Origin: Bacillus_BA fengqiuensis
GTDB taxonomy: Bacteria > Bacillota > Bacilli > Bacillales > Bacillaceae_H
DNA length: 64,000 nucleotides
Strand: one strand, 5' to 3'
NCBI GenBank assembly: GCA_030813035.1
Contig: JAUSTV010000014.1
This document shows positions 53,187 to 61,780 of the stretch, piece by piece. A program made the position numbers and the translations under genes. The notes beneath the pieces were generated by a model. The model saw nothing but the letters and a program-made list of their open reading frames with translations. It was not told the origin of the DNA and made no database searches. Each line of letters starts with the position of its first letter. Positions within the stretch are counted from its first letter, which is position 1.

Positions 53187-53221
53187 TAACCACGTTCCTA
53201 TAAAGGGCGTGGTTTTTTTTA
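53187..53221 (+). terminator. Terminator of the SLH gene
   Basis: The stem AACCACG / CGTGGTT is followed by a run of eight T. Confidence 0.85.
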
Positions 53222-53442
53222 CGTAAAAAGATCGATTGACTTCGTTTTTCCCTATTACCATAGAATCAATATAAAAAAATATTTATTTCCCCCCCATAAA
53301 AGTTACCAATAGAGCGAAATATTATGAAGGTTGCCATATTTTACTCCTTGATTATCTGTTAGAGGGTGCATGGAGGATATGGCATGGTTCAATTTATCTA
53401 ATAGATATAGCAGAAGATGAAGCAATATGGGGGTCAATGAAC

Positions 53443-54513
53443 ATGAAAGCAACTATGACATTTGAAAGTCCAAATAAGATTGGAATGACGAGAGAAGAGT
53501 ATAGAAAAATCGTCGAAGAATTGCAGAAACGAAACATGAAATCAAAAATTGTGAAAATCATCAATGTGACAACGCAATGGGTGAAAGGAAAGCTGCGAAA
53601 AGTCGTATTGGTTGCGGTCATTCTCGCCAACGGGCTATTTGCCACACAAGCCTTTGCCTGCGAGGAATACACGGTACAGGCTGGAGACAGCTGGGGCAAG
53701 CTCTCCAACCGCACCGGTTTTACGATCGAGTACTTAAAACAAATTAACGGAAAAGAAACCAACTTTTTAAAGGCCGGGGAAATCGTCGTTTTGCCAAGTA
53801 TGGAGGAATACCTGGCGGATGTAGAAGCAGGCGGAACGCCAAATCCTTCTATTTTGATCAAACATCCGCCTGTTTCCAAGGAAAATGGCCAACCATCCAC
53901 AGAGAAAAATGACAATCACCAAAAAACGGCGGCAGCAACACAAATTCATATTGTTCAAAAAGGCGACAGCCTATGGAAAATTGCGAAAAAGTATCAAACA
54001 ACGATCGAATCGATTATGCAATACAATGAATTTACTTCAACAACGTTAATGCCTGGACAAAAAATTATCATTCATCATCCAAAACAAGTCGATCAAACCG
54101 AAAAGAATCCGAATGTCGACTCTTCAAATAAGGAACAAAGTGCAGGAGAAAAGCCGGCTATTCAAAGCGAACAAACGTATAGCGTGAAAAAGGGCGATAA
54201 CTTGTGGAAAATCGCCAGGGCCCACCAGACAACGGTCGAAAAGATCATGAAAGATAATCAGCTGACGTCAACGAAACTTAAAATCGACCAAAAGCTTGTC
54301 ATCAAGCACGGGAATTTCAAAAGCGTGACCGCCAAAATGACCGATATCGGAGATCCGACGACGGTTTATTTAACACAGGAAGACGGAAAAGAATTGATTC
54401 TTCAAATCCCTTACGGCAAAGAATGGGAGTTTCAGCTGCTCAGAGGGAAGAAAATCAATGTAACCTATATCGAGCACCACGAAGGTGTAGGGAAGCTCGT
54501 TCAGTATAAATGA
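53443..54513 (+). CDS. LysM repeat protein
   Basis: A 356-residue cell-surface protein. A basic N-terminus precedes a hydrophobic signal-like helix (VVLVAVILANGLFATQAFAC, about 54-73). Three LysM domains follow: YTVQAGDSWGKLSNRTGF, HIVQKGDSLWKIAKKYQTT and YSVKKGDNLWKIARAHQTT, which bind peptidoglycan. A C-terminal part (about 290-356) has no recognised fold. The 50-residue cytoplasmic lead is longer than a normal signal peptide. An ATG six bases upstream is also possible. Confidence 0.83.
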   Translation: MKATMTFESPNKIGMTREEYRKIVEELQKRNMKSKIVKIINVTTQWVKGKLRKVVLVAVILANGLFATQAFACEEYTVQAGDSWGKLSNRTGFTIEYLKQINGKETNFLKAGEIVVLPSMEEYLADVEAGGTPNPSILIKHPPVSKENGQPSTEKNDNHQKTAAATQIHIVQKGDSLWKIAKKYQTTIESIMQYNEFTSTTLMPGQKIIIHHPKQVDQTEKNPNVDSSNKEQSAGEKPAIQSEQTYSVKKGDNLWKIARAHQTTVEKIMKDNQLTSTKLKIDQKLVIKHGNFKSVTAKMTDIGDPTTVYLTQEDGKELILQIPYGKEWEFQLLRGKKINVTYIEHHEGVGKLVQYK

Positions 54514-54545
54514 TGGGGAAGCCTTAAAGGGCTTCCCTCATTATT
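54514..54545 (+). terminator. Terminator of the LysM gene
   Basis: The stem GGGAAGCC / GGGCTTCCC is followed by TCATTATTT. Confidence 0.75.
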
Positions 54546-54578
54546 TGTACATGACATTTGTCATACCTTGTACATGAC
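54545..54578. promoter_or_regulatory. Candidate DesR-binding repeats upstream of des
   Basis: TTGTACATGAC occurs twice (54545-54555 and 54568-54578), 23 bases apart and so roughly two helical turns, with GTCAT between. It lies ahead of a TATAAT at 54611-54616. The place and the TCATGAC-like core fit a DesR operator; this is inferred. Confidence 0.55.
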
Positions 54579-54649
54579 GGTTGCTACTGCAAAGGTTGTT
54601 TTTTCTTCTTTATAATTAGCAATAGCAAATAAGGAAGGGAAAAATACAC

Positions 54650-55639
54650 ATGGAAAAACAAAACGTGAAACATTTGAGAAAGCAAGTTTCCCCTTATGAA
54701 AAATCCGATACAAAGGATAGTGTAAGACAGCTCATAAACACGATTGTTCCTTTTATATTATTATGGGTCCTTGCTTATCAAAGCTTGTCAATCTCTTATT
54801 TACTTACGTTCGCTTTGAGCGTTGTGGCAGCTGGATTTTTAACACGAATCTTCATCATTTTTCATGATTGCTGCCACCATTCTTTCTTTAAAAATCGCCT
54901 TGCCAATAAAATAATCGGAACAATGACGGGTGTTTTAACGATGTTTCCATATAGCCAATGGCAGCATAGCCATTCCGTCCATCATGCAACGAGCGGCAAT
55001 TTAGATAAACGGGGGACAGGCGATCTATGGATGCTTACGGTCGATGAATATGTGGCAGCTTCGTTTTGGGTTCGCTTATCGTACCGTTTATATCGAAATC
55101 CGCTCGTTATGTTCGGTTTAGGTCCAATCTACGTTTTCCTTATTACGAATCGATTCAACCGAAAAGGGGCAAGGTGGAAAGAACGAATCAATACGTATAT
55201 TACGAATGTTTCCATTTTCGCTTTGGTTGGGTTGCTTTGCTGGGCAATCGGATGGGAAGCGTTTCTTTTAGTGCACGGTCCGATCTTTTTCATTGCAGGG
55301 GTTGTCGGCATTTGGCTTTTTTATGTGCAGCACACATTTGAAGACTCTTATTTCGAAGAAGATAAGACATGGGAATACGTGAAAGCAGCTGTCGAAGGAA
55401 GTTCTTATTATAAGCTTCCAAAATTTTTACAATGGCTGACAGGAAACATCGGTTTTCACCATGTTCACCATTTAAGCCCGAGAGTGCCTAATTATAAATT
55501 GGAAGCGGTACACAACAATACTCTTCCTTTACAACATGTCCCGACCATCACTCTCGCTACAAGCTTGAGTTCACTAAAATTTCGTCTATGGGACGAACAA
55601 AACAAAAAATTTGTCACATTTAAAGATATTAAGGCTTGA
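54650..55639 (+). CDS. des: Membrane phospholipid fatty acid desaturase
   Basis: A 329-residue acyl-lipid desaturase that inserts cis double bonds in membrane lipids at low temperature. The three di-iron His boxes are HDCCHH, HSVHH and HHVHH, and four to five hydrophobic helices surround them. GGAAGGG lies ahead of the ATG. The DesK/DesR two-component genes follow, as in B. subtilis, so this is the regulated output of that thermosensor. Confidence 0.93.
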   Translation: MEKQNVKHLRKQVSPYEKSDTKDSVRQLINTIVPFILLWVLAYQSLSISYLLTFALSVVAAGFLTRIFIIFHDCCHHSFFKNRLANKIIGTMTGVLTMFPYSQWQHSHSVHHATSGNLDKRGTGDLWMLTVDEYVAASFWVRLSYRLYRNPLVMFGLGPIYVFLITNRFNRKGARWKERINTYITNVSIFALVGLLCWAIGWEAFLLVHGPIFFIAGVVGIWLFYVQHTFEDSYFEEDKTWEYVKAAVEGSSYYKLPKFLQWLTGNIGFHHVHHLSPRVPNYKLEAVHNNTLPLQHVPTITLATSLSSLKFRLWDEQNKKFVTFKDIKA

Positions 55640-55733
55640 TGTTAACAAATGTTTTGGCACCACTCAGTCCGTTGCTCTACAATTTGCTCGATTTCCTTTT
55701 GGAATCAAGCAAGATAATCCATAAAGTGAAACG

Positions 55734-55778
55734 AAGTTCAGTCGGGGGTTTCTTTGATCCTCGACTGAACGTCTTCTA
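55734..55778 (+). terminator. Terminator between des and desK
   Basis: The stem TTCAGTCG / CGACTGAA with a 15-base loop and a short T-rich tail. Confidence 0.65.
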
Positions 55779-55921
55779 GGGCTACATGGCTCCGACCATC
55801 GTTTTGCGTACATGAATGAAGCGTACAATGGTAAAATGAAGGAGAGAGTAAAGAATTCATGGCTTTGTGGTGAAACATCAGGATACATTAAATATGGAAA
55901 ATCGAAAAAGAGGATTCATTC

Positions 55922-57043
55922 ATGCTTAAAAGATTGATGACATTTCAAGGAAATACCGGGATTTCTCCTTATATTTGGACCATTCTTTGCATTTTACCGT
56001 TTTATTTTATTTTCCAATCGGCTTCAACGATTAAAATTATTGTCGGATCGTTATTGACAGTCTTATTTTTCATCTTATACCGAATTGCTTTTATTTCGAA
56101 AGGATGGCCCGTTTATTTATGGACCTTTCTGCTCATTGGCATTTCAATTACATCGACAAACCTTTTCAGCTATGTATATTTTGCTTTTTTTCTCGCTCAC
56201 TTTATAGGCAATATACAAGATCGAATCGCGTTCATGACCTTATATTTTGTGCATTTAATCAGCACGTCTGTATCTATCAATTACAGCATCGTTCTTCAAC
56301 AGCCGCTGTTTTTGAAACAATTGCCATTTGTTATTATCATTTGGATTAGTGTCATTCTTCTTCCGTTCAGCATTCGCAATCGGAAAGAACGGGGACAGCT
56401 TGAGGAAAAGCTGGAAGATGCCAATAAGCGGATTGCTGAATTGGTCAAGCTGGAGGAGCGCCAGCGGATTGCCCGTGATCTTCATGATACATTGGGTCAA
56501 AAGCTCTCCCTCATTGGTTTAAAGAGCGATTTAGCACGAAAATTGATTACGAAAGACCCCGAGCAGGCGCGAAACGAATTGAAAGACGTTCAGCAAACGG
56601 CAAGAACGGCGTTGAACGAGGTGAGAAAAATGGTTTCATCCATGCGAGGTATTAGATTAAAAGACGAAATTGTTCGCGTCAAACAAATTTTGAAAGCCGC
56701 TGAAATTGATTTTGTGAGCAATCAGGAGTTCACATTGACAAATGTTTCCCTTCTAACAGAGAACATTTTAAGCATGTGTTTGAAAGAAGCGGTGAACAAT
56801 GTTGTGAAACATAGCGGGGCTTCGACCTGTACGATTTCTGTCGAGCAATCTTCGCAGGAAACGGTCCTTATCGTTCGGGATGACGGTTCTTTTTGCGGGT
56901 TAGAAGACTGCTTCGCAAGAGGAAGCGGATTGAATGGAATGAAGGAACGCCTGGAGTTTGTGAATGGAAGCCTGGATATTATAACGGAAGATGGAACCAC
57001 TTTAATCATCAAAGTGCCGAATGACGTGAAGCAGACAGATTAG
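55922..57043 (+). CDS. desK: Thermosensor histidine kinase DesK
   Basis: A 373-residue membrane sensor kinase that measures membrane order. Four to five transmembrane helices (about 15-150) are followed by a coiled-coil linker and the HisKA_3 domain with ARDLHDTLGQK; His188 is at exactly the B. subtilis DesK position. The ATPase domain has CLKEAVNNVVKHS, DDGSF and GSGLNGMKER. Its cognate regulator gene follows 11 bases later. Confidence 0.93.
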   Translation: MLKRLMTFQGNTGISPYIWTILCILPFYFIFQSASTIKIIVGSLLTVLFFILYRIAFISKGWPVYLWTFLLIGISITSTNLFSYVYFAFFLAHFIGNIQDRIAFMTLYFVHLISTSVSINYSIVLQQPLFLKQLPFVIIIWISVILLPFSIRNRKERGQLEEKLEDANKRIAELVKLEERQRIARDLHDTLGQKLSLIGLKSDLARKLITKDPEQARNELKDVQQTARTALNEVRKMVSSMRGIRLKDEIVRVKQILKAAEIDFVSNQEFTLTNVSLLTENILSMCLKEAVNNVVKHSGASTCTISVEQSSQETVLIVRDDGSFCGLEDCFARGSGLNGMKERLEFVNGSLDIITEDGTTLIIKVPNDVKQTD

Positions 57044-57054
57044 GAGGGAAGAAA

Positions 57055-57654
57055 ATGATTACAATCGTCATCGCTGAAGACCAGCGGATGCTGTTGGGAG
57101 CCTTAGGTTCCTTAGTCAATTTGGAAGAAGATATGGAAGTCGTCGGAAAGGCGAGCAACGGAGAAGAAGCGGTCGCCCTTGTGCAGCAACTGAAACCGGA
57201 TATTTGCATCATGGATATTGAAATGCCGGGTAAAAGCGGGCTTGAGGCAGCGGAAGAGTTAAAGGGACTCGATTGTAAAGTCATTATTTTAACGACGTTT
57301 GCCCGCACAGGTTATTTTCAAAGGGCGTTAAAAGCCGGTGTAAAAGGATATTTATTAAAAGACAGCCCGAGTGAAGAATTGGCAAGCTCGATTCGCAGCG
57401 TGATGGCAGGCAGACGGATGTATGCTCCTGAACTGATGGATGATGTATATAGCGAGGAGAACCCTCTTACTGAACGGGAGAAAGAAGTGTTGGAGCTCGT
57501 CGCCGATGGAAAAAACACAAAAGAAATCGCCGACCAGCTCAGCATTAAAACAGGTACGGTCCGCAACTACATTTCGGCCATATTAGACAAATTGGAAGTA
57601 AAAAACCGAATAGAAGCCATTACCCAATCGAAAGAAAAAGGCTGGTTTAAGTAA
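57055..57654 (+). CDS. desR: Response regulator DesR
   Basis: A 199-residue NarL/LuxR-type response regulator. The receiver domain carries the phospho-acceptor Asp54 (CIMDIEMPGKSG), and the C-terminal LuxR helix-turn-helix begins at LTEREKEVLELVADGKNTKE (about 138-157). Phosphorylated DesR activates des. GGAGGGAAG lies ahead of the ATG. Last gene of the desK-desR pair. Confidence 0.94.
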   Translation: MITIVIAEDQRMLLGALGSLVNLEEDMEVVGKASNGEEAVALVQQLKPDICIMDIEMPGKSGLEAAEELKGLDCKVIILTTFARTGYFQRALKAGVKGYLLKDSPSEELASSIRSVMAGRRMYAPELMDDVYSEENPLTEREKEVLELVADGKNTKEIADQLSIKTGTVRNYISAILDKLEVKNRIEAITQSKEKGWFK

Positions 57655-57679
57655 GGCTTTATGGCTGATAGGAAGTCCC

Positions 57680-57722
57680 GAAGAAAAAGGTTTTATCGAA
57701 CAATCGATAAAACCTTTTTCTT
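57680..57722 (+). terminator. Terminator of desKR
   Basis: The stem AAAAAGGTTTTATCGA / TCGATAAAACCTTTTT continues into TCTTTA. Confidence 0.85.
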
Positions 57723-57801
57723 TATGGCCAGGCCGTTTCATTTTGTTTTTCATTGTTTTTCTCTTATAATGTTGACAAACATACAACGAGGAGAGTTTAG
57801 G

Positions 57802-58155
57802 ATGAACGAACAATGGAGTGTATGTAAAACAAAAGGAGATTGTGAGCCGTGGCTGTTTTTGGATGGCTGGCAGGAGGAAATAACAGAGCGTTTGTCTTTT
57901 CCTGATCGGGATGAAGCGCTTCGAACATATGCCCAATGGATAGAAGAATATAAAAAAAGTTTTGAATCGGTCAAAGAAACGAATTTATCCCTTTTCAGTT
58001 TTTGGAATGAAGGGGAGATGCACTATTGCGAAGCGTGTGATGATGATCTTCAATTATTTTATGGCATTGTGTTCATGAAAGGTGATGAGGTGTATCCTTT
58101 GTCAGAAGATGAACAGGCAGCCCAGTACTTTTTAACCCATTTAAACGGCAGATGA
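57802..58155 (+). CDS. DUF1033 family protein
   Basis: A 117-residue soluble protein matching DUF1033: EPWLFLDGWQEEIT near the start and FWNEGEMHYCEACDDDLQLF at about 73-92. The function is unknown. The start at 57802 follows CGAGGAGAG; the upstream open frame covers the preceding terminator. It is monocistronic with its own terminator. Confidence 0.85.
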   Translation: MNEQWSVCKTKGDCEPWLFLDGWQEEITERLSFPDRDEALRTYAQWIEEYKKSFESVKETNLSLFSFWNEGEMHYCEACDDDLQLFYGIVFMKGDEVYPLSEDEQAAQYFLTHLNGR

Positions 58156-58167
58156 TTTATTTATAAA

Positions 58168-58204
58168 AATAAAAACACTACCCTAAGACGGTAGTGTTTT
58201 TATT
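58168..58204 (+). terminator. Terminator of the DUF1033 gene
   Basis: The stem AAAACACTACC / GGTAGTGTTTT is followed by TATT. Confidence 0.85.
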
Positions 58205-58235
58205 AAGAGTTATTTTTAGTGAACTGCTCCGGAAA

Positions 58236-58415
58236 TTAATGTTCTTCTAAACTATGTACAGGAACTTCTTGTTGAACTTCTGGTTGTTCGAGATGGTAAA
58301 TATTTGCTGTTCCATCCTGCTCGTTCACACCTTTAATGTAGACTTGGGCTCCATTGCAAGTTACATGTGCCATTACTGGAGAAGCAGCAATTTCTTTTGC
58401 GCGTTGTACATCCAT
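58236..58415 (-). CDS. sspH: Small acid-soluble spore protein H
   Basis: A 59-residue minor spore protein of the SspH family: MDVQRAKEIAASPVMAHVTC, then GAQVYIKGVNEQDGTANIYH. It is made in the forespore and packaged in the spore core. Four ATG codons lie in tandem after AAGGAGGTG; the fourth (58415) matches the family N-terminus. It is oriented toward the DUF1033 terminator. Confidence 0.88.
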   Translation of the reverse strand: MDVQRAKEIAASPVMAHVTCNGAQVYIKGVNEQDGTANIYHLEQPEVQQEVPVHSLEEH

Positions 58416-58711
58416 CATCATCACCTCCTTTTAATTTGCAACATGTATTATTGTTTCCTTCAAATTATTTAAATATTCCTCCGATAAGCACCTAACCATC
58501 TAATAGAAGCAACTCAGTTGTTCCAGTATAGGGCACGATTCTTTAATAAGGAATCGTCTTTTTTATTGAAGAAAAGGGGTAGATTAGTTCAATAAAGTTG
58601 TTTCATAAAAAGGTAATATGTGGTAATATTATCAAGAACGTTTGTTCTGTGGTGCGGTTGAATATGATTATTTAACTACTACCCAAAATATTTTAAAAAA
58701 GAGGTGTTTTT

Positions 58712-59143
58712 ATGATTTTAGGTATTAACCCGTATTTAGTTTTGGATGGTAATGGACAAGAAGCAGTTAAATTTTATGAAAATGCATTGGATGCAAAAGT
58801 TGAAATCGTTCAAACTTTTGGAGAAATGCCTGAAAATCCAGAATTCTCTATTCCTGTTGATGCAAAAGACCGTGTTTTACATGCACATTTAAAAGTCGGT
58901 AATACTGATCTTATGATTTCTGATACATTCCCAGGTCAACCACACCAAATCGGATCACAAGTGACCGTAGCCATCAGGCTAAACGATGTAGAAAAATCAA
59001 AAGAAGTATTCGAAAAATTACAAGAAGGTGGTCAAGTAGTAATGCCACTTCAAGAAACTTTCTGGAGCCCATCATATGGACAAGTAACAGACAAATTTGG
59101 CGTAGAGTGGCAAATTTCAACACTCGTTGCTGATAATAGTTGA
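58712..59143 (+). CDS. VOC family protein (PhnB/YjdN-like)
   Basis: A 143-residue vicinal-oxygen-chelate fold protein: NPYLVLDGNGQEAVKFYENA at the N-terminus, HAHLKVGNTDLMISDT in the middle, and FWSPSYGQVTDKFGVEWQIS at the end, as in PhnB-type glyoxalase-like proteins. Substrate unknown. AAAGAGGTG precedes the ATG. Confidence 0.85.
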   Translation: MILGINPYLVLDGNGQEAVKFYENALDAKVEIVQTFGEMPENPEFSIPVDAKDRVLHAHLKVGNTDLMISDTFPGQPHQIGSQVTVAIRLNDVEKSKEVFEKLQEGGQVVMPLQETFWSPSYGQVTDKFGVEWQISTLVADNS

Positions 59144-59154
59144 TTTTCTTTTTA

Positions 59155-59196
59155 GAGAGCACCATATTACTCAAAGTAAAATGGTGCTTTTATGTA
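59155..59196 (+). terminator. Terminator of the VOC gene
   Basis: The stem AGCACCATATTAC / GTAAAATGGTGCT is followed by TTTATG. Confidence 0.75.
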
Positions 59197-59315
59197 TGTA
59201 ATAAATAGCTAGATCATCATTCTTCGTCAAATAAACAGGGATAGTTCAAGAACTAAGAACGAAAATGGAACTTTATAGTGAAGCTATCGTCTTATTTATA
59301 AAGGGGGTATAGTTT

Positions 59316-59506
59316 ATGCTAAAAAAGCACCATATTTTTTTATAACACTATTAATTGGAGTAATTGCTTTAGTTGGTTGCAGCAATTCCGTTTCAGATGA
59401 TAATCATACAGAAAAACCTAATGGAAATGAAATAGTTAATGAAGCTGCTGAAGCAGAAGTACAACCGATAACTGTGGAGGAACGTACTAGGGGAGGTGTC
59501 AGTTGA
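59316..59506 (+). pseudogene. Frameshifted lipoprotein gene
   Basis: The ATG frame stops after nine codons. One extra A in the poly-A tract after ATGCT would join it to a frame reading YFFITLLIGVIALVGCSNS, a typical lipoprotein signal with lipobox, followed by an acidic mature part to a stop at 59504-59506. AAAGGGGG lies upstream. It is either a real single-base deletion or a sequencing error in a homopolymer. Confidence 0.55.
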
Positions 59507-59680
59507 AGATCAGATTGCATAAAACTGTCCTTTTTTATACAGTAGCCAGGCTTCTTAAGAAGCCAAAAACGTTGATTCATAAACGATGTATAAAACGTGC
59601 ATAAACGATAAAAACGGCCATTGCGAAACCTCTTGGTTGACACTATGTTTCACAATGGCCAACTACTTGTAAGAGTTATT
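59507..59680. other. Inverted repeats, possible insertion-sequence remnant
   Basis: A perfect palindrome GGCTTCTTAAGAAGCC lies near 59550-59566, and an inverted repeat GGCCATTGCGAAAC / GTTTCACAATGGCC spans about 59614-59660. On the minus strand a short frame begins MQSDLQLTPP, like some transposase N-termini. It may be the broken end of an insertion sequence that truncated the lipoprotein gene. Confidence 0.35.
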
Positions 59681-59710
59681 ATGTAAACCAAATCTGTATA
59701 GGATATACAT
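59681..59710 (+). repeat. ATGTAAAC repeat element, copy 1
   Basis: ATGTAAACCAAATCTGTATA followed by GGATATACAT. It lies about 60 bases upstream of the DUF4304 gene and is shared, with changes, at 60481 and 61487. Confidence 0.55.
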
Positions 59711-59770
59711 CCTTGTAAAATGATATGATGGTTTTATAGAAAGTATAATTTTGAGGGGATTATCCGTGAT

Positions 59771-60376
59771 ATGACAATGAAGGATCAATTGAACAAAATT
59801 ATTAAGGAGAAAATTGCTCCACTAATGAAACAGGAAGGCTTTAAAAAATCTGCAAATAATTTTTATCATGAACTGCCTGAATTAGGTTGGTGCATGCAAC
59901 TAGAGTTAAATAGATGGAATACCGTAGAGGAAGTGGAATTTAGGTTAAATACAGGTATATATATCCCAAAGGTTTATGAATTGATTGACAGAAAACCTTC
60001 CCCTAAATTTCCTAAAGAAATTGACAGTATTGCCAGAAGAACAGTTGCAGAGCTAAAGGGAATTAAAACAGATTTTTGGTACCGATTAGATCGTCATAAA
60101 AATATAGACTCTCTAATACAGCAAGTACAGACAGATATAGAAGACGTTGCTTTGCCACATTTCAAGCAATACTATACATTGCACGATGTTGTAGAAGGCA
60201 TTACTCAAAAACAAATTAGCCCAGGAAGTATGCTAGCCTTAGGTATTGTGTTGGCCATGGATGGACAACTAGAAAAAGCTACAAACATTTTTAGGAAAGA
60301 TTATAAGTTGTCTTATGGTGTTCAAAAGGCAATGGTTCGAAGAATTACACAGGAGTTTGATATAGAATTAGAATAA
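59771..60376 (+). CDS. DUF4304 family protein
   Basis: A 201-residue soluble protein. The N-terminal part (KDQLNKIIKEKIAPLMKQEG, then FKKSANNFYHELPELGWCMQ) matches DUF4304, a domain of unknown function often seen in accessory regions. ATG at 59771; a second at 59777 is possible. The repeated ATGTAAAC element lies upstream. Base composition is AT-rich, like the next two genes, suggesting a common origin. Confidence 0.75.
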   Translation: MTMKDQLNKIIKEKIAPLMKQEGFKKSANNFYHELPELGWCMQLELNRWNTVEEVEFRLNTGIYIPKVYELIDRKPSPKFPKEIDSIARRTVAELKGIKTDFWYRLDRHKNIDSLIQQVQTDIEDVALPHFKQYYTLHDVVEGITQKQISPGSMLALGIVLAMDGQLEKATNIFRKDYKLSYGVQKAMVRRITQEFDIELE

Positions 60377-60418
60377 ATTTGTAGCTAGATTCCTATATCG
60401 GGGTTTTATGACTAAATG

Positions 60419-60464
60419 AAAAGAGGTTAGGTGTCAAAAAAAAGACGCCCAACCTCTTTTTTGG
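60419..60464 (+). terminator. Terminator of the DUF4304 gene
   Basis: The stem AAAAGAGGTTAGGTGTC / GACGCCCAACCTCTTTT is followed by TTGG. Confidence 0.85.
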
Positions 60465-60480
60465 ACTGATAATAATGGTT

Positions 60481-60510
60481 ATGTAAACTATGTTTGTATA
60501 TGATATTCAT
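60481..60510 (+). repeat. ATGTAAAC repeat element, copy 2
   Basis: ATGTAAACTATGTTTGTATA followed by TGATATTCAT, 50 bases upstream of the next gene. Confidence 0.55.
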
Positions 60511-60559
60511 AATTCAAGAGATATAATTTAGTTAATTAATTTATGAGGGAGTTAATCTC

Positions 60560-61021
60560 ATGGAAAAGTACAAAAAGATGTTAATTGGATTTAATAATAA
60601 GGATTTAAATTGCTATGCTAATCAAGGGGATTGGCTTTATATTGCAAATAAAAAAGATACAAAAAAAGGACTTTTTCGTTTACCTAACTATCTTTATTTT
60701 TTTATTTCCTTGAATGATGAGCGTATGCCTTCTGAGTACGGAGTTGTAAAAAGTATTGAGGGTTACGTTACGGCTGAAGATCTAGCTAAACTGGATTATG
60801 AGACTAGGGGAATTGATATTTCATCTATAACTGAGGATGTATTAAAAGAATATGAAACATTTCTCCAAAAGATAAACGCGCAGCCTGAACATACTCCTAT
60901 GGCTGTCACATGGTTTGAGAAAATACTACCTCATAAAACAAAAGAGTTAAGGCTCCATAAAAAGTTCTTTTCCGGTATGTCCAAAGAGGAGAAGAAAGCT
61001 ATATTTGAATTTAAAATTTAA
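60560..61021 (+). CDS. Hypothetical protein (153 aa)
   Basis: A soluble, Lys-rich protein starting MEKYKKMLIGFNNKDLNCYA. GAGGGAG lies ahead of the ATG. No motif is recognised. It sits between the DUF4304 gene and a small membrane protein gene, and carries the ATGTAAAC element in its upstream region, so it probably shares control with its neighbours. Confidence 0.65.
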   Translation: MEKYKKMLIGFNNKDLNCYANQGDWLYIANKKDTKKGLFRLPNYLYFFISLNDERMPSEYGVVKSIEGYVTAEDLAKLDYETRGIDISSITEDVLKEYETFLQKINAQPEHTPMAVTWFEKILPHKTKELRLHKKFFSGMSKEEKKAIFEFKI

Positions 61022-61053
61022 AATAAAAACTTTTACTTCCTTGATCGGTTTTT

Positions 61054-61317
61054 ATGTCAAGTAATGCTAAGGAGCTGAGTATCATAAAAAAGATATCTTT
61101 ATACTTTACAACAGTAGTTGTTATATTTGCCCTATTGTTTGTAATTTCTCTTGTTGGGGTTGAACCAAGGAATTGGTGGAGCCTTTATTACGTAGAAAAA
61201 GTTAGTTACGATGTTTCTGTTTCAAAAATATCATGGATAAGAGTAACTGCTTATGCTTTTGTTTCTTTAATCCTGGCTTATATTCCGTACAAACTATTGA
61301 ATATGAGTCGATTTTGA
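61054..61317 (+). CDS. Small two-helix membrane protein
   Basis: An 87-residue protein with two hydrophobic helices (about 15-36 and 64-82) and a tryptophan-containing loop (VEPRNWWSLYYVEKVSYDVS). The ATG at 61054 has no strong binding site; an internal AAGGAG at 61069 has no proper start codon after it, so the start is uncertain. It follows the 153-residue protein by 32 bases and may be coupled to it. Confidence 0.55.
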   Translation: MSSNAKELSIIKKISLYFTTVVVIFALLFVISLVGVEPRNWWSLYYVEKVSYDVSVSKISWIRVTAYAFVSLILAYIPYKLLNMSRF

Positions 61318-61486
61318 TTTCCGATAACCCTGAATTATGGTGACTAAAAGTGGAATGAGGTTTAAACGTCTTATATTTGTGTATAAGGCTTTTTTAATGC
61401 CTATAGGCTTTTTACCTTATGTTTACGTAAAAGCTTCAAATTCAATAGGAATCTGAGGCTTTTTTTGATTACAGGGTAGAAGCTTT

Positions 61487-61516
61487 ATGTAAACGAAGTT
61501 TGTATATGATATACAC
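61487..61516 (+). repeat. ATGTAAAC repeat element, copy 3
   Basis: ATGTAAACGAAGTTTGTATA followed by TGATATACAC. This copy contains the perfect palindrome GTATATGATATAC. A terminator-like stem (AGAGAAGAAACT / AGTTTCTTCTCT) follows at 61529-61563. Confidence 0.55.
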
Positions 61517-61567
61517 CATAAAAAGAGAAGAAACTTCTTATATGCTGGGGAGTTTCTTCTCTAGTAG

Positions 61568-61631
61568 GTTACTTTTGAGTGACTATATTTATTACTTTTT
61601 AGTGCCCATATCACTTTAAAGTGCGTACTTT
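61568..61631. promoter_or_regulatory. Operator-like repeats upstream of the AKR operon
   Basis: Two direct copies of TTACTTTT-N-AGTG-N-C-N-ATAT (61569-61588 and 61592-61611) are followed by the palindromic AAAGTGCGTACTTT (61618-61631). The pattern recalls operators of HxlR-family redox or quinone-sensing regulators in Bacillus. No such regulator gene is in the window. Confidence 0.5.
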
Positions 61632-61780
61632 TTTTATGTATTTTTTAGTTCTATAATCAATTTTGTCAGACGATGAAATGACATTTATTGATTTAATCAG
61701 TCATTGATTTCTACATCAATTCATACTGACTAATCAATTTCTAAAATAATTTTAAAATATATTTAAGGAGGATGCATTAA

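Noticed and set aside
53394..53915. 173-codon minus-strand frame
   Set aside because: Antisense shadow of the LysM protein gene, whose LysM motifs are unmistakable.
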